A stretch of DNA of 64,000 bases from Rhizophagus irregularis (Eukaryota > Glomeromycota > Glomeromycetes > Glomerales > Glomeraceae), in the NCBI RefSeq assembly GCF_026210795.1, contig NC_089438.1, positions 4,857,501 through 4,921,500 of the forward strand. Reading direction: 5' to 3'. Below, in pieces: positions 22,702 to 33,971 of this stretch (positions within the stretch are counted from its first letter, which is position 1; the number at the start of each line of letters is the position of its first letter). Position numbers and translations under genes: made by a program. The notes below the pieces were generated by a model that was not told the origin of the DNA, did not search any database, and was given only the letters and a program-made list of their open reading frames with translations.

Positions 22702-25094
22702 TCAAAAGGCAGATAAAATTTTTAACATTATTAAAAAAAAAATTTTACTATCTGGAAGTTCCAATTCATCTTGTTCTTCTGGATGAAGATTTGGATCATT
22801 GTGTATTTCATTTTCATCTATAAATACATTAAAATTTAATATAAACATAGATTTTACTAAAAAATTTAAATAGTTATACATACCATCAAAATTAACATGG
22901 TCTCTCTTGATTTGCTTTTGCATTATTTCTTCTTTATAATCATTTTGAACATTTAAAAAATTATGCTTAATATTATACAGTTTAAATTAAAATATTCAAT
23001 TATTTACTTACCATTCTTTTTAAATGTTTCTTCATTTTTAACTAATAAGTAAATTAAGTTTAATTAAGTATTTATTTACTATAGACCCTATGAAAAAAAT
23101 TTACTTAAAAATATAAAAATTTTAAAATACACTTAATTGCAATTTTAAGTATACTTTAAATATAAATTTTTTACATTAAAAAATTCACATTTAAATTATA
23201 TTTAAAATTGCAATTTTAAGTATATTTTAAAAATTTTTATATTTTAAGTACATTTTAAGTATTTTTCATAGTGAGAAAATAAATTAAATACCTTGAAAAA
23301 TATTAGCAATGTTCAAAGTACTACTTTCTTGATTATTTGGTTTATCAAAATCATTAACTAAAGAAAAATTGATCAATTACAGTAAATATTATATCATTGG
23401 TATATTTAATAAAATCTTATAATACTTACTATTATCAGGAATATTAAAGTCATATAGTTTACTGTGAAATGCTAAAAAGAATCAAAATTAATTTATCATT
23501 AATCCTTATAAATAAATAAATAAATTCAAAATAAAAACTTGTCTAAATTATAGTACCTTCTTGTTCCTCTATTGTTATTTATTTATATTTAATACTATTA
23601 ATTATAAATAATGTACATTAAAATAATTAATTAATAAATAATATAATAATAAATAGTACCTTCCATTGCATTTCTTGGTTCAGAAAGATTCTCAAATTGA
23701 TGTATTTTACTGCTACTACTAGTGTAATTTTTTAAGTTACTTATGTCCAATTTTTCTAATTGGGTTAATAATTCACTTGATTCATGAATCAAATTAATTT
23801 CACTTAATTTTGTCAAAAGTGTATCAATATCAGGTCTTTTTAATGGGTCAGCATCCCAACATTGTTTCATTAAATTTTTATATTCTAAAGGAGTACCTGG
23901 TACAATTTTAGGTCTTATGCCATTAACAATATTCATTGCAAGATAATAATCATGTTCATAATTAATGAATGGTGGTTGTCCAGATGAAATTTCCCACATA
24001 AGCATTGCAATACTATAAATATCAGATTTAAAAGTCTGCTCTTTTCCAATAATAACCTCGGGTGCTATATAAGGAAGATTTCCATATATACTTTTTAATG
24101 GCTTATCTGCAGGTCCACAAAATCCAAGGTCACTAATATAAAATCTTTCATCCTTTTTATATAATATATTTCCAGAATGCAAATCTCTATGAATTGCATT
24201 CTCTCTATGAATTCTAGAAAGTGCTAAAATTATAAAAATAACAATTTGAATTTTTTCTTTCCATGCAAGTTGATTATGATTTTGTTCTAAATATTTTCTT
24301 AAATCTATATCCATTTTATTCATTACTAGCATATAATTTCCATTTGATGGATTTTGTGTTAAACCAAAACATTGGACAATATCTGCCCATTTATTGCTTA
24401 TAGTTAAATGTGATTTAGCCTATAAAAATTATGTTTAAAAATTTAAAAAATATTTAAATAATTAACTTATTAAATCTATTAAATTACGAACCTCTTCAAA
24501 CCAACTTTGATTTGCACTTTCAACATTTTCTAAATTTTTAAGTATTACTGTTTGTACTATTCCAGTTTCTCCAAATCTTTTTAATTTTTTTTTTTTAGAA
24601 TCCCATTCACTATATGCCCCATCAATCCACTCTGCTGTATAAATTTCTGAAAATCCACCTTTTGTAAAATATTTAATATTTTGCAAATTATTGTATGGAA
24701 TCCATTCTGCTATACTATCTGGCGCAATTATTTTCATTTGACATTCTTGTATTAACTTATCAATATCATTATTTCCAGACGTCCAATTTGAAAATTTTTC
24801 TTTTAAATAATTTTGAACACAATGTTCACAAAATAATGTAGCTAAACATTCTTGATTACAATTTTCACAGATTCTTTTTGTTCCTTCATTATAAACAATC
24901 TTTCCCTTGTCATAAGTTTTAGTTAACATTCTTATTGCTTCAGATTTTTCATTTTCTTTAAGTGATTTATCATCAAGAATTATTTGTTTTTGAAATTTAT
25001 GTTGTTTATGCATATCGTTGTGAATTTTATAATTTGTTAAAGCGTATGTTTTATTTATTGCGGCATTAACTGATTGATTATTGACATAAGACAT
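22702..25094 (-). CDS. Protein kinase (tyrosine-kinase-like type) with micro-exon tail
   Basis: Eight exons: 25094-24492, 24419-23660, 23568-23557, 23471-23430, 23357-23292, 23041-23012, 22931-22884, 22817-22702; 558 residues. I chose the start MSYVNN at 25094 over the upstream Met at 25124 because it fits the family. A zinc-ribbon-like cluster (Cys 76, 79, 83, 89, 92) precedes the kinase domain: Gly loop GGFSEIY (146-152), VILK (Lys 186), catalytic HRDLHSGN (Asp 280, Asn 285), DLG in place of DFG (Asp 298) and APEV. It should phosphorylate protein Ser/Thr or Tyr in the cytosol. The family is hugely expanded in glomeromycetes. The tail introns are all phase 1 and the five internal exons (12, 42, 66, 30, 48 nt) are all multiples of three, so each could be skipped without breaking frame. 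The acidic tail ends just after EELELPD-like sequence. The 12-nt exon is the least certain. Confidence 0.9.
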
Positions 25095-25095
25095 A

Positions 25096-25196
25096 ATGAA
25101 ATATACAAAATGAGTTTGAAACATTTAACTCCTTTAAATTCCGTATTTATTGAAACATATAAATGAGTTTGTAACCTTTAAACTCCGTATTTCTAA
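25096..25196. repeat. Promoter-proximal tandem duplication, about 50 bp
   Basis: Two diverged copies of a unit with AAATGAGTTTG, AACyTTTAAACTC and TCCGTATTT, directly upstream of the kinase start. On the gene strand each copy reads GGAGTTwAA...AAACTCATTT. It may duplicate a core promoter element. Confidence 0.5.
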
Positions 25197-26639
25197 CTTA
25201 ATAAAGTTAAATCATATAAACCATTACACAAAGACTAAAATGTACTACAATGACCATCCAATAATATGTTTGTTAGCCTTGTGGAACGCAAATACAAAGA
25301 AAATGCATTTCAAAGGTCCAGTTACTTAAATTTAAAAGAATCACTTTACAGAAACCTCTGGTTTTCACAAAATATGTCAGACATAATCACTACATATTAC
25401 TAACAGATGGTATATATATGTTCTATATATTTTAATATATGCAATATGTTTGTAATATTAATAAAATAATGTTATAATATTTTAATATATGTTGAAATTT
25501 AAATTTAAACTAATATAGTGTAGTAAATATTTTTGTAATATGAATAAAATAATTTTACAATATTTTCAAAGTATGTTAAAGCATGTACTTAAACTAATGA
25601 TATAGTGAATATTTTGAATATGTTGTTAATATATTTCAAATATGCTGCTGATATATGAATAACATATTTTGAATACTGTTGTATGTTGATATACGAATAA
25701 TATATTTTGAATATATTGTTGATATATGAATAATATATTTTGAATATATTGTTGTTATATGAATAACTGCTTCCATGTGACTATCATGTGACTATAAGGT
25801 CGATCGCAAATGGCATTTTTTTCTTCCCGACTGTCCAGTTACTACATCACTACTTTATATTGGCTATATGAAGGCAGTATGAAACCTTAATTTTTTTTAA
25901 TTTAAATAATACAACTATTTTTTTATTTTTAATAAAAAAAAATTAACTATAGATTTTATCCTTTTTATCCTTTCACTTCAACTCAACGATATAGAAGCAA
26001 AAAGAATGTTAATGCACCAATTTTTTTAATTTTTGATATATAGCAAAAATGTATAATAACAAAATTTGTGACTTTTATACATTTAGGAATTATAAACTTC
26101 GTAGCCTCGCTTCAATTAAGGCAATGTATTACTAGACCTACACTAAAGATGACTTTAGCAAGGCTTTCTTTATGAATTAAAAGAAATTTCATACACTTTG
26201 CCAGCTGGTGGGATAGCTTATGACCTCTAACCTCAAGTCTATTTATACTAATAAATCCAAATGTTTGCATCGCTAATAAAAGTATAGTACTAAGAACTCT
26301 ATCACTGGTAAAAAATTTTAGACCAGAAAAAAAAACTTTGGAGGATTTTACCATAGAGTTTTTCAATATTTTGATGTAGATATGTTTTTAATGAAAGTTC
26401 ATAAGTAAAATATGGTATTTTCTTTAAATAAAAAAAAAGAAAATAACAAAACATTAATGATCGTTTCGTTATTTTTTTTAAAAAAATATTAATACCCTCC
26501 CCTCAAAATCCAAAGAACTGACCACCTACAAAATAAAAAAAAAGAACTATTAGTAAAGTTCGTTAAAATTAATAAAAAAAATTAAAATAAAAAAAAAATC
26601 AAGTCTTTATACCAAAATGGCGAGTCTAAGGCAGAATGT
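25197..26639. other. Intergenic DNA with AT minisatellite
   Basis: 25600-25765 holds near-perfect repeats of GAATATATTGTTGATATAT. An 84-codon frame (26366-26112, minus) has no recognisable features. Nothing else supported. Confidence 0.5.
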
Positions 26640-27977
26640 CACATCTAAAGAGACCGAAGAACACCTAGAAAAAAGGAAAGGGAGAAAGAGAGAAAGAGCA
26701 AAGAGAAAGGAAGACGAAAAAGAGAAGGATATGGGAAAAAAAGGAAAGAAAGGGAAGGGAAAAAAACGAAAAAAGGGGGAAAGGGAAAAAATGAAAGAAA
26801 GAGAAAGGGAAAAAAAATAAAAAGAAAAGGAAAAAGGGAAATTTTACGAAAAAAAATTTAAGCTTAAACTAAAAAAAGCTTAAGTTTTAACGGTAAAATG
26901 ATCAAACTGCCAATGAAAAAAACGGAAAAAATGAAATGAAACGAAATGTGAAAATGAAAAAAAAAGAAAAGGAAAGCATAAAAAGGGTGAAGTGGTAAAA
27001 GGGAAAGTGTGAAAGAAAGACAGATGAGAGGGGGAAGGAAAAAGAAGAGTAGAAGGATGTGAATGGGAAAGGGCGAAAGTAATGTTTAATTAAACTTTAA
27101 AAAAAAAGGTTTAAAAAAATAATCAACGAAAAGTTGTGTCACATGATATGATACACGTGATTGTTAAATAGCTTCGTAACTTTTAAATTATAATATTATG
27201 TTACATAACGCAAATTTATACATGATTGATTAATTTTTTTAAGGTATAAATATCGATAATTATCACTTTATCGATAATTATCACATTTTATCGTACTAAA
27301 TAAATCGATAATTAAGTATTATGATTATCATTGATAAATAACTGGAAAAATATATATTTATCGATGAATTCTATAAGATATTTAACATTAGTAATATTTA
27401 TTGACAATAATCTGAAAAATAAATAATGTTAATTATCATATTTCGTTAATTATCATATTTCGTTAATTATCAGTATTTTATATCGATAAAGTGATATATA
27501 TCGCTATATATCACCTGTAAAAATTTCCTGATGACGCGCACTTCTATTGTTTTTAGTTTTGTACTCCCATGTATTATTGTTATATTATCATGTTATTTTT
27601 TCTATTAAAAAAGGATTATTTTCTAATTCCAGTTTTACTTTATTTTTTTTAATAAAGTATTACATTTTACTACTAAAAAAAAAATATCAAATAAATCTTT
27701 TATCAGAAAATGGTCCATATTTTATATTTGAATTAAGTATTACGCATATCACGTGATTTAATATTAACAACAATATCATTTTTTTTAAACTTTAAAAAAA
27801 GTCTAAAGTTTAAAAAAAAAGTTTAAACTTTTTTTCAGCATAAACTTTTTTTCGGTAAACTTTCCTTTCTCATTCTCCCCCCTTCTCTCTCTTTTATAAT
27901 CCCCCTTTCCCCCTTTTCATTTTCTCCTTATTTTTCTCTCGTACTTCCCTTTCCCCTACTTTTTTCTTTTTTTTTAG
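26640..27977. repeat. Purine-rich and pyrimidine-rich arms around palindromic AT core
   Basis: About 26640-27070 is nearly pure A/G (the 67-codon Lys/Glu frame here is low-complexity). 27780-27977 is nearly pure T/C. Next to each are mirrored AAACTTTAAAAA / AAGTTTAAAC blocks and CACGTGATT, so the arms are partly complementary. The core (27240-27510) has several TATCGATAATTATCAC-type palindromes. No gene seen. Confidence 0.45.
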
Positions 27978-29040
27978 ACGGATGTAAATTAGATATTCTT
28001 TGACAAGGATTTTGGTAAGAAGGAATGTTTTTGGCCTATCTCTTTAATATAATAATTATTAACATTTTGTTTCTTTTCTCTTTTAGGCGACTTTTCATGG
28101 GATTTTGGTGAGTATATTACTTTTTTTTAAAATTTCTTTATTTCGTCTAAAAATGATAATTAATTTCTTTTTTTTTTCTTTTTTTAGACAGCCTGGACAC
28201 ATAGGATCTCAGTGAGAAATCAGCCTTGGTTTTTCATATTTTTAGTCAAGTCTGGACGTGTAGGATAGGTAAGTTTTGAAAGACAGAAATTTGAAACTTT
28301 AAAAAAAAAGTTTTTTAACTTTTTTTTTCATTTTTGTAGGAAATCGGCTCTGAATTAGAAACCAAATCCCAGATAAGTTTCTAAAAAAGAATCTGGAGCT
28401 CAAAAAGTAGTTTTTTTAAATTTATTCATGTTTAATTTTTGTAGGAAAATCAACTCTGATGTGGACACCAGATTCCCAAGTGAGTATCGAAAAAATATTA
28501 TTGAAAATTAATTAAAAAAAGTTTTTATTAACCTTTTTTATTTCTTTTTTAGGACTCCTGTCTTCAGAACCCTTGTGAAAAGATGTTTAATTACAGTAAT
28601 ATCTTCTTTTATTTTGTAGTTTTCCTTTGACTTAATTATCAGGATTTTCAGTATGATAACTGGTTTTTGTGTTGTTCAGGTTGTGTGAAATTAGTAGGTT
28701 GAAGGTAAGTTTTTGGGAAAAAAATTTTAAAACGATAAAAAATTTTGATTAACATTTTTTTTCTTTTATTTATAGGATGAATTTCCGATTTATGAATGGA
28801 TTGGATGATGAGTTTTGAAATTTTGAAATTAAATTATTTCAAAATTAAATTTTTTAAAGGAAATATTAATATACTTTTCCTCTCTTTTTTATAGGAAACG
28901 GATTTCTGGTTCTTTGGTGGATTGGATAGTAAGTTTTGATTTTAGAAACTTAATTTATTTAGCAATTTTTTTTATTAATAATATTTTATTTTATTTTTAT
29001 TTTACAGAAATCTAAAGAATTACTACGGTGATTTGTTGAT
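27978..29040 (+). other. Array of exon-like micro-units with splice-site borders
   Basis: Ten or so short segments, each preceded by a pyrimidine tract ending AG and most followed by GTAAG, GTGAG or a weaker GT. By eye: 27978-28014, 28087-28107, 28188-28211, 28246-28268, 28340-28376, 28445-28479, 28553 on, 28680-28704, 28776-28811, 28895-28928 and 29008 on. Spacing is about 60-130 bp. Several segments are related to one another (GGATTGGATGATGA and GGATTGGATAG; GGAAATCGGCTCTG and GGAAAATCAACTCTG). Lengths are not multiples of three and no reading frame is kept, so a spliced non-coding RNA or 5' leader fits better than a protein. Confidence 0.5.
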
Positions 29041-31240
29041 CACATTCCATATTTATTTTTCATACACAATTGTAGGAATGCATAAATCGATGTTATATTT
29101 TATTATAATGTGGTATTGATATGATAATAATATTATTAAGAATTATATAGTATTTTAAATTTTTTGATAGATGAGAGAAACATTTGCGCTATATATTGTA
29201 TATATGTAAATAAATTTTTGATTATTTTAATAAATTGATTTATTATATTTCCAACATATTTTTGATATATAATAAAAACATTCCTATTACATATTTTCAT
29301 TATATTTTTGATTGATGTTTAACATATTCTAGACATATTTTTATTTTGTATTTTTGACATATGCTTAACATATTGCTGTTATCGAGTTATAACAGAAATA
29401 CGTATGCAATATGGTGATCATATTTTAAAAATGTTTCTACCATATTTTTCAAAATCGATAGGTTTCAGCAAACGGCACTCTTCTCGTTTATGTTTTCAAA
29501 TTATTGAACAATTTGATCGAAAATGTTACGTTAAAGATACTGTACGACAATTTGCTGTAAGAAGTCGTTCTATATTGTAATTCACCTAGTTTAATTTGTG
29601 GAACTTATAGCGATATGATTGCGTTAGTATTTCAATCGCTTCATACAATAAAAAATTATAAATTTTCCTCAAAAAAAATTCAAAAGCAAGACATAAATCA
29701 TAAATAAATTTTAAATAAAAGAATACATTTTTCTTAATTATTATCTACCTACTATATTTACTTACATGAGTATTTTATACACTGTATATTTAATAAAATA
29801 TCAGAAAAAATAACAATAAGTATAAAACTAATATTAACAAAAATTTAATATTTAATAATTAAAGATATTATACTGATATTATCCTCATCAGAAGGATAAA
29901 ATAAGCGTAGGTCTACAAATAATACACGATGTGAAAAAAACTACGCAAATCTACACCACTCACGACGATATATGAGTATGAAAAATTTAGAGAAATTTTT
30001 AAATTGTTATAAAATAGTGTATTTTTAAAAATGATTTTTTTTTAATAGTAAAAAATAATGTAATTACCTTTTAAAACAGTAAAATTTTCCTCTTGATTTT
30101 TTTCCTAATTTTTCTTTACTTGTGTATTTTTCTGATATTTTCTACATTTTAAATTTTAATATTTTTTTTACTTACACTAAGAGTCGAACTGAATACCTCA
30201 CTATTAATTACATTTTATTTATTTATTTTTTTACTTACACTAAGAATCGAACTGAATACCTCAACGATGAATGAAATCAATATGATGATTTCTAAATCTA
30301 TAAACAAATAAACACTGTAAGCATCGCATGGTACTGGAAAAACTGCTACACAATCACAGTGCAAATGAAATCTAAATCCGTAAAAAATGAACACTGCAAG
30401 CATCGCATGATACTGGAAACACTGCTCCACAATGGGAACCAAATACGTGTTTATTTTTGTCGCATGCGCCTATACGATCATTTTAATTTATTACATTTTA
30501 TAAAGTACCGATCTTCCATTCACAATATATATCTTGAATTTAATTATTAACTTATTTTGATCACTATTCATTAGTATAATTCACAACTTTTGAAAGTGAT
30601 AATTTATTTAACATATCGATAAAAACTATAAACATTATATATTTAATATTAGATTAAATAAATAAATTTAAATGTTAAATCAAGCAAATAAATATAAATA
30701 TAAATATTAAAACACTTTAAAATAAATACAGTCCGCCTTTCTATAGAGAATTTTAATATAACGAATTTCACAATATAATGAATATACGCATTTTATCATA
30801 TGAAAAAAATTTGTTACACCGAATTTACTAATAAATGCAGTATAACGTTGAAAGAAGAAAAACTTATAAATTAATTTTAATATAAAGGGCAGTTTGATGC
30901 TGGTTTTATGGAATTTTTCTCAAATAAGCAATTTTACCACTTTTATGCCGTTCTACAAATGTTTTGATTTTCCTCTATTTTACATTTTTACTGCATTATA
31001 CCAAATTTTTCCTCTATACCGAATAATTCGTTATAGCATTAACGAATTTTCTCATAATGAAGGCCCGATCAGCCTGGACGCCTACTTCGTTATATCGAGG
31101 GCTGATTGTAATTAATTTGTCCAAAGCGTAAGTCGTAGAAAAGTACATGTACTACCAAAATCTATGTGGTACAATACCAATTAAATTTTAAAAACAAATT
31201 TTATTAAGGCACAAGACAATCTTTTTTTTTTATTCTTTTT
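29041..31240. other. Intergenic AT-rich DNA
   Basis: No supported gene. 29470-29580 has a short coding-like stretch on the plus strand (IIEQFDRKCYVKDTVRQFA) without a recognisable family. The repeat at 30170-30445 lies within. Confidence 0.4.
30170..30445 (-). repeat. Possible tRNA-derived SINE remnant
   Basis: On the minus strand a twice-repeated unit (CCATGCGATGCTTACAGTGT and CATGCGATGCTTGCAGTGT) is followed by TGAGGTATTCAGTTCGATTC and TTAGTGTAAGTAAAAA. GTTCGATTC resembles a tRNA B box and the A-rich end resembles a SINE tail; the last part is itself duplicated at 30175-30210. No complete tRNA can be folded. Low certainty. Confidence 0.3.
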
Positions 31241-31244
31241 TTAG

Positions 31245-31690
31245 GTTTCGACGGACTGGAATAGTGAGTATATTTTTTTTCTTATTTGGTTTCAAAGAAA
31301 TATTTCTGACGGTTTATTTCTTATTTTTTTTTTCTAAGGTTTCTGGATTTCTTGTACATACCGGACTTTAAAGGTAAATTAGAAGGAGGTGGGTTTTTTT
31401 TATTTGTTTGACTTTAAAGAAACGTTTCTAACGTTTCATTTTTTATTTTTTTTTCTAGGGTTTCCAGATTTTTTGTATATACGGACTTTAAAGGTAAATC
31501 AGGAAGAGAAGGGTTTTTTTTATTTGTTTGACTTTAAAGAAACTTTTCTGACGTTTCATTTTTATTTTTTTTTCCAGGGATGCTGGGATTTTTGTACATG
31601 CCAGACTTTTAAAGGTAAATAAGGAAGAGGGACTTTTCTTATTTGTTTGAGTTTAAAAAAACGTTTCTAACGTTTCATTTCTAGTAGTTT
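31245..31690 (+). repeat. 120-bp tandem repeat, each unit an intact exon with splice sites
   Basis: Units repeat every 120-121 bp. Exon-like cores are 31245-31263, 31339-31373, 31459-31493 and 31578-31614. Each follows a T-rich tract ending AG; the last three end CTTTnAAAG|GTAAAT. The last three cores are clear copies (GGrTTTCyrGATTTyTTGTA...GGACTTTAAAG). The period is divisible by three, so a long frame runs through the introns, but that frame is an artefact of the repeat. Confidence 0.65.
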
Positions 31691-31700
31691 ATTAATATAG

Positions 31701-32168
31701 CAAGAAGCACAAAAAGAATTAGAAAAAATATTCGGGATGCAAAGGTATTATAAATTTATTAAAGTAATTAATTACAAATACGGTTCTTTCTAATGAAACT
31801 TAATTTAGGAAAACGTTAAAAATATCAAAAATCCATATGAACCTTTAACTACATTACCCCTTCAAGACACTCAATCAACAATCATGCAATCTTATTCACG
31901 AAATGACTATATTCATCCTTTACCATCCGTTTTACAATCAATACAAACCTCCATTGATTCTTCTTATATATTATCTCCTACAAATTTACCAATTTCATTT
32001 CCTAGTACCGTACCGTACTATTCAAATTCTACGGTACCGTCAAACAATTGTCCACCTGATCAAAACCCATATTCTCTTTCACCTGCATACCTTTTTAATT
32101 CTAGCTCATTTGCCACATCTCATAATAGCAGTATAACTGCGTCCAGTACTTTGAATTTCTCAAGTTAG
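31701..32168 (+). CDS. Serine-rich 3' exons of an unidentified gene (partial)
   Basis: A 44-nt exon-like piece (31701-31744) with GTATTA donor and a terminal exon from 31809 to the TAG at 32166-32168 keep one frame across a 64-bp intron (RDAK|ENVK). The last 94 codons are rich in Ser, Pro, Asn and Tyr, as in disordered tails of fungal regulators. Upstream exons are unclear: the tandem micro-exons at 31245-31614 and 27978-29040 point into it and might be its 5' part. Family not recognised. Confidence 0.4.
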
Positions 32169-32649
32169 AAGAAAGTAGACTTTACTATTATGTTTAAAGA
32201 ATAGTAGAGCCTTTAAATGTTTAATAAAATTAATAAAGTCTGTTAAATAGGTTTTTTCCAATATACAACAAAAATAAAAAAAAATAAAAAAAAATTTTTA
32301 AAATAAAAATTGTTTCGGAAATGTCTATTAATTATCACTAATACTGTGCTACTTATCACATAATTTTTTATCATATTTCAGGTCAAGAAAAAAATATTTT
32401 TGTCATGCATATTTTGACCGGGTCAAGAAGGTAATTTTTGCGCATCCGAGGGGTGGTGTGGTAAGATTTGCCCACAAACGGTCAAGATGATTTGCAGAAT
32501 ATCACCTATACAGTTTATTCTGTCGCACATGCCTACATGCATTGTGGCGGAACAATTATAAAAATTTTAATAATCACGTTTCCTTTAAGAAATCACGTGA
32601 TTTATTTCGTCACAATGATAGGTAAATTTCACATGAATAAAACCATTTC

Positions 32650-33097
32650 TCAAATTTCACACGAAAAAACTTAAGACTTTCTAATTTAGCCAATTCAGAA
32701 CGTCACTTTTGTGGCCGAGTTGCTTAAATATTCATAGTTTTTGTTATTTCATAAGCCATTTATAATACCCATGGGAAAATTCTTTCATAGATTCAGAAAT
32801 AAACTATTGCGCATTAGGAAAGTAATATTAATCGATGGATCGTATGTTAGGATCTATCTAATCATACGACCAGCTTATACTACTACTCTCTCAAATTTCA
32901 CACGGAAAAACTTATGACTTTCTAATTTAGCCGATTCAGAACGTCACTTTTGTGGGAATATGGGCCGAGTTGCTTAAATATTCATAATTTTTGTTATTTC
33001 ATAAGCCATTTATAATACCCATGGGAAAATGCTTTCATAGATTCAGATGGATCGTATGTTAGGATATAATCATACGACCAGCTTATACTACTACTCT
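32650..33097. repeat. 241-bp tandem duplication upstream of the secreted-protein gene
   Basis: Unit 1 is 32650-32890 and unit 2 is 32891-33097. They are highly similar (TCAAATTTCACACG, CAGAACGTCACTTTTGTGG, CCATTTATAATACCCATGGG, CATACGACCAGCTTATACTA). Unit 2 has a small insertion (GAATATGGG) and a deletion of about 45 bp. The second unit ends about 65 bp before the start codon. Confidence 0.9.
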
Positions 33098-33114
33098 CAA
33101 TCATTATAAATAAA

Positions 33115-33122
33115 CATCAAGT
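33115..33122 (+). promoter_or_regulatory. TATA box of the secreted-protein gene
   Basis: TATAAATA, 41 bp before the ATG at 33163 and just after the duplicated upstream unit. Confidence 0.55.
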
Positions 33123-33162
33123 TGTTCTTAATAAGCGAATTTGTTGACATTTTTTTGACAAA

Positions 33163-33504
33163 ATGAATCATTTCTTTTTGATTATTATTTTTATTGTTCT
33201 CCTTACGCTTAATTTCGATTACGTGGCATCTCAATGCAAGTGCAAAGACCCATTTTATAGTGCCTCCTGTCAACTTGATTCCGATTGTTCGAAATATCCG
33301 GGATATGTTTGTTCAAATAATCCTAGGCAATGGGCAAAATATAGAACATGTATTTTTGGGTGTCATAGTGACGATAATTGCAATACTGAAAGAAATAGTA
33401 AATGTTTGAAAACATTTTATCCACACTGGTTTTGTAATTGCACTAGTGATGTAGATTGTCATAGTTTTGGCCATTGTTATAATGGTATCTGTTCAACATT
33501 TTAA
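33163..33504 (+). CDS. Small secreted cysteine-rich protein, effector candidate
   Basis: A single exon of 113 residues. Residues 1-24 are a classic signal peptide (hydrophobic FLIIIFIVLLTL, likely cut near VAS-Q). The mature part of about 90 residues has 14 cysteines (even number), with repeated spacing of the kind CxLDSDC, CHSDDNC and CTSDVDC, suggesting three small disulphide modules. It has no membrane segment or enzyme motif. It should be exported; in a plant-associated fungus such proteins are candidate apoplastic effectors, which is inference. It has its own TATA box and a duplicated upstream region (32650-33097). I see no frame damage. Confidence 0.88.
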   Translation: MNHFFLIIIFIVLLTLNFDYVASQCKCKDPFYSASCQLDSDCSKYPGYVCSNNPRQWAKYRTCIFGCHSDDNCNTERNSKCLKTFYPHWFCNCTSDVDCHSFGHCYNGICSTF

Positions 33505-33971
33505 ATCGTCATTGTCAGTATTAATTGCAAAAAAGAATGTTTGGGAAAATTGCTTGTAAATTTAGTCAAGCCGTTTATGTTAGAATTTTTTTAGTACAGT
33601 CCAACTCCCCTTTATAGGCACCTCCTATATGAGAACTCCCTCCTTAAGGCACACATTTTTTTAGTCCAGATTTTTTTATATAATAAAATACCCCTTTTAT
33701 AATCACACCAAACGTCGGTCCCATATTATAGTAAATATATGTAAAATTCGAGCATCCTTATCGTCCACCAGAATTTTGATTGGACAGAAATCAATTATTT
33801 TAGCGTAACATTTATCTCAACTCAAATTTCGCGATATGTATTTTTCAAAGTAATTTTTGTAATTTTTGGTGCTTTATTAAATTGAATTTTTAGTGTATAA
33901 AGAAATTTTTTTTACTTTTTACTTGACACACTATATAATTTTCTAATAAAAAATTTTTTTATTAAGAATAT

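Noticed and set aside
26617-26820. 67-codon Lys/Glu-rich open frame
   Set aside because: Follows from an almost pure A/G stretch; no domain and no splice context.
31389-31622. Open frame through the 120-bp repeats
   Set aside because: The period is divisible by three, so the frame stays open through intron-like T-rich DNA; not protein-like.
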